Below, in pieces: positions 10,685 through 22,458 of a stretch of DNA of 64,000 nucleotides. The DNA lies in NCBI GenBank assembly GCA_949987705.1, contig OX465282.1, positions 62,431,922-62,495,921 on the forward strand, written 5' to 3'. Under the pieces are notes generated by a model, which worked only from the letters and a program-made list of their open reading frames with translations, was not told the DNA's origin and ran no database searches. The stretch comes from Thereva unica (Eukaryota > Arthropoda > Insecta > Diptera > Therevidae). The position numbers and the translations under genes are program-made. Every line of letters starts with the position of its first letter. Within the stretch, counting starts at the first letter, position 1.

Positions 10685-12120
10685 TTCGAGCCAGTGGTTA
10701 AACGGATGCGGCGAAAATTATCAAGGACATAAGTGAGCCGACAACTGCTTCGAAGTACAGATCGTCTCTTACCGAAATGAGTGAAACGCCTATCACCAAA
10801 GAAGAAGCTTTATCACTTTGTATTGAAAATAAAATTTCAAAAAGTGCATACCAAAATACTAAGGCTTCAAGTGTGCGAAAAAATTGTAAATTGTATCCGT
10901 CCTATAAACAAGTCCTTATTGCTAAAAAATATTGTTACCCTCCCACAACTGAATACACAATCACTGAAACTTACAGTGAGATCAAATTGCAAGCGTTATT
11001 AGATGTTATTGCTAAGCGAATACTAACAGTTCAAAACGAAGTCATTCAAAACCTTAGAGCTGATGATGTACGTCAAATGCAGTTAATTTGTAAGTGGGGA
11101 TGTGACGGAACTTCCGGTCAGAACACTTTTAAACAAAGATATGATAACGACAATGAAGGTACTATGACAAACTCAAACTTTTTTTTATTTCACTTGTTAC
11201 GCTTCGACTGATTTCCGTCAACAATTCAATTAAAAAAGAAACAATTATTTGGAGAAATCCTCGACCTTCTTCTCGGTTTTGTCGGCCAATTAAAGTTGCA
11301 TTTATGCGCGAGACTGTTGAATCAACTATGAAGTTGCCAAGATAGAGGAGCAGAAGAAAGAGTTAGTTTCATTTGAAACTATTGTTGACGGTATAGAAAT
11401 CAGTATTTTCTTCAAATTATCAATGACTATGATCGATAAAAAGTATGTAACTCACAGACGAATACAACATCAGCTATGGGGTGCAACCTTTGCAATTGCA
11501 CTTCGAAACAGCATGCAAAAGTTCGCTTTTTTGAATGTCTTCTGCACGTTTCGTATAGTTAGAGCAAAAGAAATGGTCAAAAGGCGGTTCTGAAGAAAAA
11601 AAGCAGCAATTAAATTCGAAAAGAGAACATTCAAAAAGAGGTTCGTCAACAGTTAGGACTTTTGATTGATATGCGAAAATAGAAATTTGGAAGTTCAAAT
11701 GATGAAAACACAGCTCGCCGTTTCTTTGAAAATGCGAAAGTCAGTGCTCACAGGCATCGACAAAAATTTGCTCAAACGGTTACACGTTATTTTGCAAGAC
11801 TGGGTTCTGGATTTTAAATTAACATTGTAAAGTTTAATGAGTATGCGTTGGAAACCGCTCGTTTGTACGTACAGCTATATCCCTAGCTTTATATGTCAAC
11901 TACTGTGCACAAGTTGTTAATTCACGGTGGAAAAATAATCCAGTCATCGCTGCTGCCAATCGGACAAATGTCTGAAGAATCTCAAGAGTCGTGCAACAAA
12001 TTCATTAAACAATATCGCATGAATTTTGCTCGAAAAACAAGTGGCATCAAAAATATGGAAGATGTGTTTTTACGACTTTTGGTTTCTTCAGATCCGCTAA
12101 TATCGAGTGTTCGCGAATAG
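10685..12120 (+). pseudogene. Transib transposase (RAG1 core relative), decayed
   Basis: Transib transposases are the family from which the RAG1 recombinase core descends. Recognisable landmarks in family order: an N-terminal helical part ending QALLDVIAKRIL; KWGCDGTSGQ with the first catalytic Asp (about 11090-11120); IIWRNPRPSS (about 11249); MTMIDKKV with the second Asp (about 11423); and the C-terminal block TVHKLLIHGG...LPIGQMSEESQE with the catalytic Glu (about 11900-11990), ending at 12120. Several frameshifts and stops separate these blocks (after 11211, near 11345, and between 11460 and 11890). The first roughly 150 residues of the family are absent. Confidence 0.85.
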
Positions 12121-12239
12121 TATATAAGGAATAATTTTTAAGCAATTTGTTAAAAATGTATGAATAAATTTTCTATGATTAACATGTAGTTCTATTTTTA
12201 TTTCAGCTATTATTGACCCGCCTATTTGTTTTTGACTAT
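10685..12239 (+). mobile_element. Transib-like element remnant
   Basis: Holds a decayed Transib transposase (10685-12120) and a short 3' tail with AATAAA near 12162. I could not find the CACNNTG-type terminal repeats or the 5-bp target duplication expected of Transib. The left end is therefore probably truncated at the gypsy-0 junction, and the right end is cut by or abuts the gypsy-1 LTR at 12240. Confidence 0.75.
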
Positions 12240-12622
12240 TGTTACATCCCAGAACACCGGCAGCTCACCATTTTCATAATTTATATTCTCACGTCGCTAA
12301 GCAAATTCCTCAAACTCTAATTTCATTAAAACCCTTAGCGACAATTCATTTCAATTCGTCTTAAATTTAATTCTTAAAAACTAAATAAACAACGTTGCAT
12401 TCTTATGAGATACAAATTGCAAGCAAATGTCGGGATTCTTATTACAATAACGTCTGTTCCCACGCGCATTGAGGTCGCTAAAAATCTGGTTAAGAATCTT
12501 AGAGTTAGTCTTAACTAAGCTTTCGTCCGCAACGGGTTTTCATTTTTTATTTCAATAAAAGTAAATAATTAAATAAAGTAAAGCGTTTTATTTTGTAGCA
12601 AGTGTGTTCCGAAAATAACTAA
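12240..12622 (+). repeat. 5' LTR of gypsy-1
   Basis: Begins TGTTACATCCC and ends just before the primer-binding site at 12625. AATAAA-like signals lie at about 12555-12580. The borders are inferred from the TG start and the PBS, because no partner copy is present. A few bases of uncertainty remain at each side. Confidence 0.65.
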
Positions 12623-12624
12623 AC

Positions 12625-12640
12625 TGGCGCAGTCGGTGAC
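12625..12640 (+). other. Primer-binding site of gypsy-1
   Basis: TGGCGCAGTCGGTGAC directly downstream of the LTR. The same TGGCGCAGTCGG word follows the gypsy-2 LTR at 39378. It is the PBS class used by insect gypsy/17.6/297-type elements. Confidence 0.8.
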
Positions 12641-12810
12641 GATCTTATTTAGTAGAGATCGAATAAATAAAGGAACGCGCGAATTGTAGAAGCGTAAAAA
12701 CAAAATTTCAATAATCAAAAGGTGAATTTAGCAAAAAGGTGGCTTAAACAAACGAATTTAAAAGTTCATGAAAAAAAAAAATAACAATAAAAGCCTTCCT
12801 GTAAGCTTTT

Positions 12811-13885
12811 ATGATAATAAAAAAAGTGAAGGTGGACGAAATAGCAAGAAGACTCGAGGACCAAAACAAACTCCTAGAGGACATCCCAAAAAAAGACAGA
12901 ATACGAGTTAAGACAAAGATGCCTGCAGACAATTCTTCAGAGATGACTCTTCCCTTGGTGTTAGAGATTGACCCACTTAAATACATCGAACGTTTGCCCG
13001 GATATAATGGTCAAGGTGACGACTTATTTACATTTTTAGATTTAGTAGATGTAATTACACCAAAAATATTGAAATACGATAACAGTAGTCAAACTATTTT
13101 ATTATACATAAGTAAAAGTAAATTAACATTTAAAGCTAGGGAAGTGATAGAAATTAATAACCATGCACAGACTTGGTCTGAAATAAAAGCAGTGTTAATT
13201 AATAATTTTAGCGACAAAAAATCAAGTTTGCAAATATTCGATGAATTAAGAAGGGTAAGTTTTAATACGAATAGTGTAGATCTTTATAATCAGATAAAAG
13301 CAATATTAAGAAGATTAAATAATAAAATAAAAGATGAGCCTAATGCAACACAAACCGCTAAAGCAAATATTGAAACTGGTCTGAAAATATTTAAAGAAAA
13401 GTTGCCAGAGCCAATGCGCTCCATTATGTTTAGTAGAAATCCTAGAACCCTTGAAAGTGCTTTGGATATCCTCTACGAAGGCAATTATGCTTATTTTAAT
13501 CCAAATAAAACTGTTATTTCAGTTTACATCGCAGTGAATTTAATAATAGAAATTCGCGAAGTTTACCTAACAATTCCTATAATGAGCGTCCCAAAATAAC
13601 CAAAATTTTAGTGGTAATAGTCTAAAGAATAATAATTTCAACTAGGTACAATAATCGTGACCAAAGTTATAAAAATTCGCGAAATAATGGGAATTCTTAT
13701 AACAATAATTATTATAATCGTAATCAACGCAGTTATCAAAGCCGAAATAATATTAGTAGAGTGAATGGTGTCGCACTGGATTCCCCAGTTTTTAAAAATT
13801 CTCCCATTTTACCTGAACCTATGGATGTCGATAAATCCATTTCAAGAATAAATTCTGTTGAAGTTGAAAATAGTGAAAATTTTTA
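12811..13885 (+). pseudogene. gypsy-1 gag
   Basis: Capsid/nucleocapsid polyprotein. The open part (12811-13599, 262 aa) aligns by eye with gypsy-2 gag: DPLKYIERLPGYNG against DPIKYFSKLPEFDG, then REVIEI, LRRLN and the KLPEPMRSI / KIPEPMKSI helix. After about 13510 the frame shifts. The Asn/Arg/Tyr-rich tail continues in other frames to about 13885 (NNYYNRNQR, then LPEPMDVD). There is no CCHC knuckle, as is usual in errantivirus gag. A true upstream start is not obvious; the Met at 12811 is the first in frame. Confidence 0.8.
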
Positions 13886-13934
13886 ATTACAAGCCTCGTG
13901 CAACGCCTACCTTATATAAAAGTTCAGACCTTTA

Positions 13935-16264
13935 AAATTTATTGTGGATTCGGGATCAACAACGAGCGTCATAAATCCAGGGTTATTTAATCCCATTTAT
14001 AAAGGTAAAAATAATCAAATCAATGTTAAAACCATCTTAGGGGCATGTCCATGTGATATCTTAGTTACAATAGATCCGTTTTTAGAATTTGACGCAAAAC
14101 AAAAATTTGTATTTTTAGAAAAGGATTTTCATGATAAATTTGATGGACTAATAGGAAATAACATATTAGTTCCTCTCCAGGCCGAAATCAGTTACAAAAC
14201 TAACACTCTCAAACTAAACACAGGCAATGAGATTTCCCTCTACTTCAGTGCTGAAGAAGAGAAAGAATATCAAATTCCTGTTCCACTCCACCAGCTAGAA
14301 GTATTTCAAAATGAAGTATTTCTTAGCAATAACGAAATAAGATGTAATCACTTGGACCCCGCAACAAAAAAAGAACTTTTGAAAATAATGTTGTGTCCTT
14401 CTGGCAACCCTATCCAACTCTCCCACGGATACTGGAGAGATTGGCCACTTCAGTTCGAGCCTTATAGGAGTACACATCACCAAATCCTACAAATCACCCT
14501 AATCATTATAAATAAGCATTAAATAAAGTTAATTAAGATTCAGTAAGAAACATTCATTTATACTTTTCCTACATACACAACAAATAATAAGAAAATTCAA
14601 TAAAGCATTTTACCATTCATTCACCCACGAAATCATACATAAAATTAATACTGTTAACGAAATTCCAATTTACACAAAGCTCTATCGATATCCTCAAGTA
14701 CACCGCGAAGAAGTTAATAATCAAATTCTCGATATGCTTCAACAAGGAATTATAAGTCCAAGTGACTCTCCATATTCAGCTCCTATATGGGTAGTACCCA
14801 AAAAACAAGACGCGTCACGGAAGCAAAAGTGGCGCATCGTTGTTGATTATATGTAGGAAGCTGAGTAATATCACTATTGAAGATAAATTCCCTATACCAA
14901 ATATCGATGACATACTCGATAAACTGGGACGGTCTTTGTACTTTACGACGCTAGATCTGGCAAAAGGTTTCCACCAGATAGAGGTGACCTAAGAAGATGT
15001 CAAAAAGACAGCCTTCAGCACAGACAACGGGCATTTCGAATTGGTCAGGATGCCATTCGGCTTAAAGAATGCTCCAGCCACTTTCCAAAGACTAGTTAAT
15101 GCAGTTTTAAAGGATTTTATTTGTAAAATTTGCTATGTTTATTTAGATGACATTATCATTTTTAGTTCTAGTAAAGAGGAACATTTCGACTCGTTACAAA
15201 AAATTTTGAAAAAGTTGCAAGATGCAAACCTGAAAATTCAATTAGATAAAAGTGAATTCTTGAAGCACGAAACTGAATTCTTAGGTCATATTGTGACTAC
15301 AAACGGCGTGAAACCAAACCCAATGAAGATAGAAGCAATCCATAAATTTCTTATGCCCAAAACCCCCAAACAAATTAAATCATTTTTAGGGTTGGTTGGT
15401 TTCTATAGGAAGTATATTAAGGATTTCGCTAAAATAACGAAGCCTATGACTGCCTGCTTAAAAAAGCATAGACGTATAGATGTCAATAATCCTGAATACA
15501 AAGAAGCCTTTAACAAATTAAAATTATCAATAACCACAGACCCTATTCTTATTTACCCTGATTTTAGTAAGAAATTTGTACTAACTACAGATGCCAGCAA
15601 TTTTGCGATCGGGGCAGTCTTATCACAAGATAACCGTGCCGTATGATATGTCTCCAGAACATTAAATGACCATGAATTGCGATATTCTACAATCGAAAGG
15701 AGCTTCTCGCCATCGTCTGGGCGACAAAATACTTCCGGCCTTTTTTATTCGGTCGAAAGTTTCTAATAAGAACAGATCATAAGCCCCTACAATGGCTCCA
15801 CAACCTCAAAGAACCTAATTCAAAATTGCAAAGATGGAAGATCAAACTGGAAGAGTTTAATTTTGATATTGAATACCTGAATGGCAAAGAGAATACGGTT
15901 GCTGATGCTTTGTCGAGAGTGGAAATAAATGCGAATGAAACAGAAATCGACGAAACGGGTGCAACTGTACACTCTGCTAATGAAGATAGCACGGAACACA
16001 TTCCAATATCTGAGTCGCCGCTCAACTTGTATAAAACCCAAATTATTGTAGAAAAAGGTGCGTTAATAAAAGAAGATTTCCAGAAAGTCTTCGGAAGAAA
16101 TCGGAAAACTTTTATAAATCCTAATCCAGATAAAATTGTTTTCTTAAATATCCTTAAAACGCATTTACCGCTTAAAGGTATTGTTGGTATTATGATTAAC
16201 GACATCAATTTTTATAATGTTTTTCAAAATACTTACCTTAAATACTTCTCCAAAAATAAATTAC
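13935..16264 (+). pseudogene. gypsy-1 protease, RT, RNase H and integrase N-terminus
   Basis: Protease from FIVDSGSTTS (13935) and the FDGLIGNNIL flap motif to about 14385. Interrupted by a solo LTR, then resumes at 14588. RT follows: PYSAPIWVVPKK, a frameshift near 14852, [14 protein letters not shown], an in-frame TAA near 14990, [15 protein letters not shown] and [11 protein letters not shown] (near 15135). RNase H has [16 protein letters not shown] and is broken by a stop at 15646 and shifts until 15826. The tether and start of integrase run to the piggyBac insertion. At least four independent lesions show long-standing inactivity. Confidence 0.85.
14389..14582 (+). repeat. Solo LTR (194 bp) inside gypsy-1 pol
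   Basis: Starts TGTTGTGTCC, ends ACACAACA and is flanked by the 5-bp duplication AATAA (14384-14388 and 14583-14587). It interrupts the protease-RT linker of gypsy-1. It has ATAAATAAG and AAATAAAG signals on the + strand. No internal region remains, so it is the product of LTR-LTR recombination. It does not match the other LTRs in the window. Confidence 0.88.
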
Positions 16265-16268
16265 TTAA

Positions 16269-18685
16269 CCCGGCGTTAGTAAGGTGGGGTCTCACAGACC
16301 CCAAGAAAACTCAAATTGAAAATTACTTTAGACCTACGCATATCAGTGTGTCTAGGCTCAGTGTAGCTTCCCCCTTTAACACCTGCTATACGACGTAGTT
16401 GACGACGATTAGTTGCGCGCAAGGGTTTATAGAGTGAAGACGTGTGAATTATGCTGGGGTCCGTAAGACCCCACCTTACTAAAAGTGTTACTCATTTTTC
16501 TATCGCAGACGTAAGTTTCTTTCATGTATAATGTACTAAAATTTTAAATTACATCTTAAAGTGCTGTGTTTTGTGCAGTTTTGCATATTGATTATAGAAA
16601 ATATGTTTCGGTAAATATTTTTACCGTGTTTGCTATATAACTTTTCTTTCCAGATGAGTTACGAGCGTGAAGAAGAGAGGTTACAGCAACTCATACATGA
16701 AGTTTTGACAGATGACGAACAATTTAGTGAAGATGATGACAGTGAAGTTGATTTAGAGTTATTCAGCAACCATGATTCTGATACAGAACAGGATTGTGAG
16801 GAAGAATATTCAGAACAGTAGTCCACACAAGAACCTTACTATTTGGCGAAAGACAGCCACACAAAGTGGAATAAAAACAAGTTACGATCTCGAGTGAGAA
16901 CTCGAGCACATAACATAATTACACAAAAACCTGGTGTTATTGGGAATGCAAAAAATGCAAAATCGGTACTAGATTGCTGGAATATCTTTTTTAGCGATGG
17001 TGAGTTAGAACTAATTTTGAAGAACACGAACGACGAGATACAAAGGAAGCAAGTAAATTATGCAAATAAGAGCAATGTTCAAAAGACTGATATGGCTGAA
17101 TTGAAGGCCGTCTTTGGACTTTTATATTTAGCGGGTGTCTCCAAGTCTAGTCATCAGAATCTTGATGATTTATGGGCCTCAGATGGTACCGGTGTTGAAT
17201 TATTTAGAAGTACAATGTCACTTTGCCGTTTCCGTTTCCTTCTGAGGTGTCTAAGATTTGATGACCGAAGTACTCGGACTGAACGAAGGTCTTTCGACAA
17301 AATGGCTCCAATTAGAGAAATTTTTGATAATTTCAATAAAACGTGTGAGTCTGTTTATTCGTTAGGACAAAACGTAACGATTGATGAAAAATTGGAAGGT
17401 TTTCGCGGACGATGCAGTTTCCGGCAATATATACCAAGCAAACCAGCAAAATACGGTACGAAAGTATTTGCTTTGGTTGATGCTAAATCATTTTATACTT
17501 CTAGAATGGAAGTATATGTTGGAGCACAACCTGAAGGCCCTTTTAAAGTTTCAAACACCCCTTCTGAAGTTGTGACAAGGATGATTACACCAATAGCTGG
17601 AACGGGTCGGAATGTTACCCTAGATAATTGGTTTACCAGTTATCCATTGGCCCAATCCTTATTAGAAGACTACAACTTGACTATGGTGGGGACAATGAAG
17701 AAAAATAAAAGAGAATTGCCGCTAGAATTCGTCAATACCAAGAAAAGAAGCCCATTAACTACTATTTTTGGGTTTCAACCCAATATTACCATAGCTTCAT
17801 TTGTGCCAAGGAAAAACAAGAATGTTGTCATGATCTCCACATTGCACTATGATGACAATGTAGATGAGGAAACTTCTAAGCCGGAGGTCATTCTGTTTTA
17901 TAACGAAACTAAAGGTGGAGTTGATGTAGTAGACAGAATGTCTGCATTATTTAGCGTTAGCCGACCGAGTCGTCGCTGGCCCTTGACATTGTTTTTTACT
18001 CTAATGAATGTTGGAGCTATAAATGCATATATTATATACAAATGCAATAATACCTCTTCAATAAAACGGAGGTTTTTTTTGAAAGATTTAAGTAAACAAC
18101 TTATCACACCTCACATACAAAAAAGGAGCCGCAATCCGCGTCTGCCAATTTCACTACGTGAGAGCGTCAAGCGGCTGGCTGGCACTAGCGAACCACCACA
18201 TAAAAAAAATAAAAGTATGAGAAGGAGGTGTGAAATTTGTCCAAGAAATAAGGATAAAAAAACAAGCTATTGCTGCCAAAAATGCGCAAAGTACGTGTGT
18301 CTCGAGCACATAATTCCTTGGTGTCCTGATTGTGCAAACACAGCAGGCACTGATTGTGCAAACACATCAGGCACTGACAGTTCTTAGTTAAGTTTTACCA
18401 AGTTCCTAAAAAGAAGTGATTTATTTATGTTAATGTTAAACTAATGAATAGTATATTTTTGTTATAAAAAGAATATGTTTAATTAATACGTATTTTTGTG
18501 TAATAAACATTTGTTTATTTTTGATTTCCTGTTTTATTTTTACTCCTTATATTATAATCAAAAAGTATTTAGTCTAATATACTTGGAATAAATGTAAACA
18601 TTTATTTCTTATACGACTGCATGTGGGGTCCCTGAGACCCCACCTTACTAAACTTGTTATATTTTTCCACCTTACTAACGCCGGG
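16269..18685 (+). mobile_element. piggyBac element, full length
   Basis: Terminal inverted repeat CCCGGCGTTAGTAAGG at 16269 and inverted ending at 18685, flanked by TTAA on both sides (16265-16268, 18686-18689), the piggyBac signature. The motif GTAAGGTGGGGTCT recurs inverted inside (about 16467-16484 and 18635-18651), giving subterminal repeats. Length is 2417 bp. It is inserted in the integrase region of gypsy-1. Confidence 0.95.
16654..18387 (+). pseudogene. piggyBac transposase, one in-frame stop
   Basis: DDE_Tnp_1_7 transposase that excises and inserts at TTAA. Acidic N-terminus from Met 16654 (MSYEREEERLQQL), an in-frame TAG at 16819-16821, then 514 open codons. Catalytic landmarks: TIDEKLEGFRGR (first Asp, about 17380), NVTLDNWFTSYP (second Asp, about 17612) and GGVDVVDRM (third Asp, about 17913). 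The C-terminus has the Cys/His-rich domain (RRRCEICP through IPWCPDC) that binds the ends. It finishes with two copies of an 8-codon unit, CANTAGTD / CANTSGTD (24-bp duplication). A TTTCTTTCCAG acceptor just before the Met suggests a 5' UTR intron. One substitution away from a full-length frame. Confidence 0.92.
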
Positions 18686-19375
18686 TTAAACTAAACAAAT
18701 GTAACTTCTTATTAGAATAACTAACTGAACGTCACAAGCTTCATGAAAAAATATAAGAACAATCAGAATTAAAACCAAAGGTCTATTTCCCCAAATTAAA
18801 ATTAGAAAATCAAAAAATAATTAATAATTGTCATATATGCAATTCTGCCAAGTATGAAAGGCACCCATTAAAACTCCCATTTAAAACTACAGAAACGCCG
18901 AATATACCGCTGGATATTATCCATATGGACATCTGGTTCAAAAGCAAAGGTGTTCCATGCCTTATGATTATTGATAAGTTTACAAAACATGCCCAAGTAA
19001 TACCACTAAAATCGAGAACTTGGATAGACTTAAAAGACGATCTAATGCAATACATTTCATCCCTTGGTAAACCACGAACAATTATAACGGATCGAGAAAA
19101 GGGTTTTAACAGTTTAAATTTCATAAATTTCTTAACAAATGAAGGAATTCAGGTTCATTTTACCACACCAAGCAATCACACGAGTAATTCAGACGTAGAA
19201 GGGTTTCATAATACCCTTAACCCCCCGTCTGCCATATGTTATTGTTTCGAAATTGCCAATGGAGACGGTGTAAATATAGAAATAACATTTTGCATGCCAT
19301 ATATTGTAAACCATATCGTATGCCATTTATTTCTGAGCATTTGTCTGGAAATAAATTTGACATATTGAGAAAACA

Positions 19376-20547
19376 TGGCGGATTTGAAACTTTCTCGGGG
19401 AGATATAATAAAATTAATAAATATATATAAACTGAATGAGTGTTTATGGAATTACAAAAGTGCAAAGTACAAAAGAATAGACTTAAAAAATAAGGCTTGG
19501 CTTGAAATAGCGAAGCAATTTAAATCAAACGCGATTGACATTAAAAAAAAAGGTCAAACATTTAAGAACAGCGTATGTGAATGAAAAAAAAAAAGTTGCA
19601 GCCTCAAGGAAATCAGGAGCAAGTGCAGAGATATATGAACCTTGCCCCTTTTATTACGATGAATTCAAGTTTTTGGACAACACAATTGTTTTGAGGAAAC
19701 GTTCAACAAATCATAATAATGTAAGTTTTTCATTTCGATTTACAATTGTGTTTGAAATTTAGTTCTAGATATAACAATGTGTGTTGATTTAATGGTTTAA
19801 TTTTTAGTTTACAGAAAATGATTCTCCGGATTATTTTGAACAAATCGTGGAGGAGAATTCTACAACAGCTAATAGCTCTGCAGTAAGCGTCCTCAAAATT
19901 TTTGTATGATGAAAAAGTAATTTAACTTTGGTTTATTTCCAGGAGGTTGAAATAGCGTTTGAAGCTTTCAAAGAGTTTGAAGACGAGGATATTTGTGAAA
20001 GTACCCGTATAGATATAATGCCATATACTTCAACATCAAAAATATCAAGCAATGCAGAAGTAACTGCGAAAACTGAACTGTGTTCGCCAATTGTCCACCG
20101 CAGTACTGCCAAGAGAACGCCGAAAACGACAAAGGATACATCGGCAATGAAAGCAGCGACTTCTAAAATCGTGGCGATGTACGAAGACGCTATGGCAGCA
20201 ATTGCAGGAGAAGAAAAGGAACACGAGGATGCGTTTGCATCTTTTGGAAAAAGCATTGCACACCGGTTGAGGAACTTTCCACCCTTAATTTCTGCAGAGG
20301 CAATGGTAGACCTAGAAACGGTAATGCTTAAGCATACCAAAAAGTAGCACTCTTCCAGTCGAATTAACATATTAGGAAATAAAGTGATTAGACAACCGTC
20401 TGTATCTAATAGCACCAGTGACGCCCCAATGAGTGCTAGTACCAGCTGTAGTGCACCCTTGACTCCAGGAGCTGAAAGTGGAGGAAGCTGGAGGAGTGGA
20501 TTTCATTATGACATTTTGCAAGAAGCTATGAACAATGCAAATCTTTA
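19376..20547 (+). pseudogene. H1 accessory MADF-domain protein
   Basis: MADF domains are Myb-like DNA-binding modules that, in Harbinger elements, partner the transposase and help it bind DNA and enter the nucleus. MADF starts at MADLKLSRGDIIKLINIY and continues NKAWLEIAKQF. A one-base shift in the A-run near 19545 moves it to the frame with KKKVKHLRTAYVNEKKK and FLDNTIVLR. Introns with good borders: 19723-19807 (GTAAGT...TTTTTAG) and 19883-19942 (GTAAGC...TTCCAG). The last exon ends early at a TAG (20345-20347); the frame continues to 20547, ending FHYDILQEAMNNANL, a plausible original C-terminus. Confidence 0.8.
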
Positions 20548-20619
20548 AAAAACAAATATACTACTATAACAATGAATTAAACTTTACATAAATTTTTACA
20601 AAGTTCTTTTTATTTTTTG

Positions 20620-22064
20620 CCATTGATAAGGAACATATCCATCTGTAATTAAATATTTACTTAATTCTTCCCTTATAGACATGCATATTTGTAAATATTC
20701 TCCTGTTCCTGTGGATGTAGTGTTGTGATAGTATCTGGTAAGCTCTCCCCAGTTTCACTTTCATTATCTATTGGTGGAGCGATTTTTATATTTTCACTTT
20801 AATAATTATGAAGAACACAACACGCTTTCACAATCAAATCTGCATGGTTAACACTGACTTCTATAGGACGATGAAAAATTCTGAAACGACTGACCAGTCG
20901 GCCGAACGCCATTTCAACTGTCATTCGAGTTCTACTCAGTCTGTAATTTAAAACTTCTTCTCGCATATTTAAGGTATTATTCTTATTGTAACCCTTCATC
21001 AAATGTTTGTCAAGCCCGAAAATGTCATCTCCAATGAAGAAGTATGGTATTTGAAGATGTTGCCCTGGCAGATTTTTCTTTGCTGGAATGTTTAACTCAT
21101 TACACTTAAGGGCCTCATAAATGGGGCTACTTTTATAAATTATATTATCGGAGGCTCGTCCATTTCCACCCACATCAATATAAATAAATTTGCTATGTGC
21201 GTTTACAATAGCCAATAGCACGATGCTAAAGAATCCTTTGTAATTATAAAAATCTGACCCAGATTTTGGTGGAGCTGCAAGTCTGATATGCTTCCCGTCT
21301 ATCGCCCCCAGAGTATGAGGAAAATCCCATATATTATTAAAATCATTCGAAATTTCCAACCATTCGAGTGCTGTTCTTGGCATCTGAATAATAATAACGA
21401 TATATACATACAAAGATACTTGAGTTGCTGTTAAAATTACTAATAATTACCGCTAAATATGTTGGTTGCAGCGCGTTATATATAGGACCTAGAACTTCTG
21501 GAACAAATTTACTTATAGTTTTTCTGGAGACACGAGATAGATTTTCTAATGAACGACAAGAATCTCCTGTTGCAATATACCGTAATGTTATAGCTAGCCG
21601 CACCCTTGCAGAAATAGCAAATCTGAATTGTGTATGGCTTTTTTGTATGTATGGCTCAACCTAAAATTCAAAATAATTAATACGATAAACGTTTTAGATT
21701 GTGTTAATGCACTTACTAAAACAAGAACTTCTTCAAATTGTTCTTTCTTCATACGGCAGAAATTGCGATAATTTTCACCGTCTCCCCACATCAAATCTTT
21801 TAACAGATTCTCTTCAATATCATACTTTTCCCTTTTCGCGAGAAAGGGATTCACCCAAAACTTTCTTTTTCTCAATTTTCTTAGCTCTTCCAACTCACTG
21901 AGTGCCGAATTCTTTAAACAAATTAAGGCTACAATTTTACTTTTTTTCGACCTAGACAGCTCCATTGCAATGCTTGATATGAAATTGCTTGCCATTATTT
22001 GCCCACTGTCAAATTTTTGTTTCTGAAATTTCGAAGCAATAACATATGGCATGCAATTTTTCAT
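20620..22064 (-). pseudogene. H1 Harbinger transposase (DDE_Tnp_4)
   Basis: Exon 1 (22064 to about 21714) carries the helical N-terminus; exon 2 (about 21660-21450) carries RLAITLRYIATGDSCRSL. Exon 3 (about 21383-20799) carries the catalytic domain with GAIDGKHIRL (Asp), FFIGDDIFGL (Asp) and RMTVEMAFGRL (Glu). A TAA at 20801-20799 follows VLHNY, after which degenerate sequence ending near 20620 still reads like the family C-terminus (DGYVPYQWQK). The missing tail and this stop make it non-functional as it stands. Introns between exons are supported by frame and by GT/AG borders. Confidence 0.87.
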
Positions 22065-22458
22065 TGACAGTGTAGACGCGGGGTAACGAAGACTTGAGAA
22101 TACTTAGCGTAATTGAGAAAGAACAAAGAACTCGACGGAGATCCAATCATTCAAAGCATAAAAATTTATAACGAAACCATTCATTCGTCCACGGGAAAAA
22201 GACCAATAGACTTTTTAAATGGGAATATTGGCGTCGAAGAATACGATTCGATACATAAAAACATATTAGTGTCTATCATTGAATCCGGCGGTTGTAATGT
22301 GAATGCGAATTTGGCAAATCTTTATTATTGAAAACTTTCGAAGTGAATGTGAATGATTCACGTGATTATTGAGAACGTGCGATTGTGAGTTCTCAAACAA
22401 ATTTTGACGTTTCAAATTCGCGGCAAGATAGGTGCGGATTAACTGGTTGTGCAAAAAG

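Larger units (their letters stand above)
19221..22083. mobile_element. PIF/Harbinger element H1 (MADF type)
   Basis: Ends CCCCCCGTCT at 19221 and AGACGCGGGG at 22083, flanked by TAA (19218-19220, 22084-22086). The inner word GCCATATGTTATTG...TTCGAAATT is shared inverted by both ends (about 19231-19252 and 22029-22051). The element encodes two divergently placed genes meeting tail to tail: a MADF protein (+) and a DDE_Tnp_4 transposase (-), the standard Harbinger arrangement. Both are broken. Confidence 0.92.
18690..22266 (+). pseudogene. gypsy-1 integrase, interrupted by H1
   Basis: Resumes after piggyBac: H2C2 zinc segment ending CHICNSAKYERHP (about 18832-18868), then the core with IIHMDIWF (first Asp, about 18918) and IITDREKGFNS (second Asp, about 19081). 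The HARB1 insertion at 19221 splits it just past the FHNTLN stretch. The frame picks up at 22087 and runs, with a shift, through IYNETIHSSTGKRPIDFL to H2 at 22268. The D,D-35-E core is otherwise recognisable. Confidence 0.82.
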
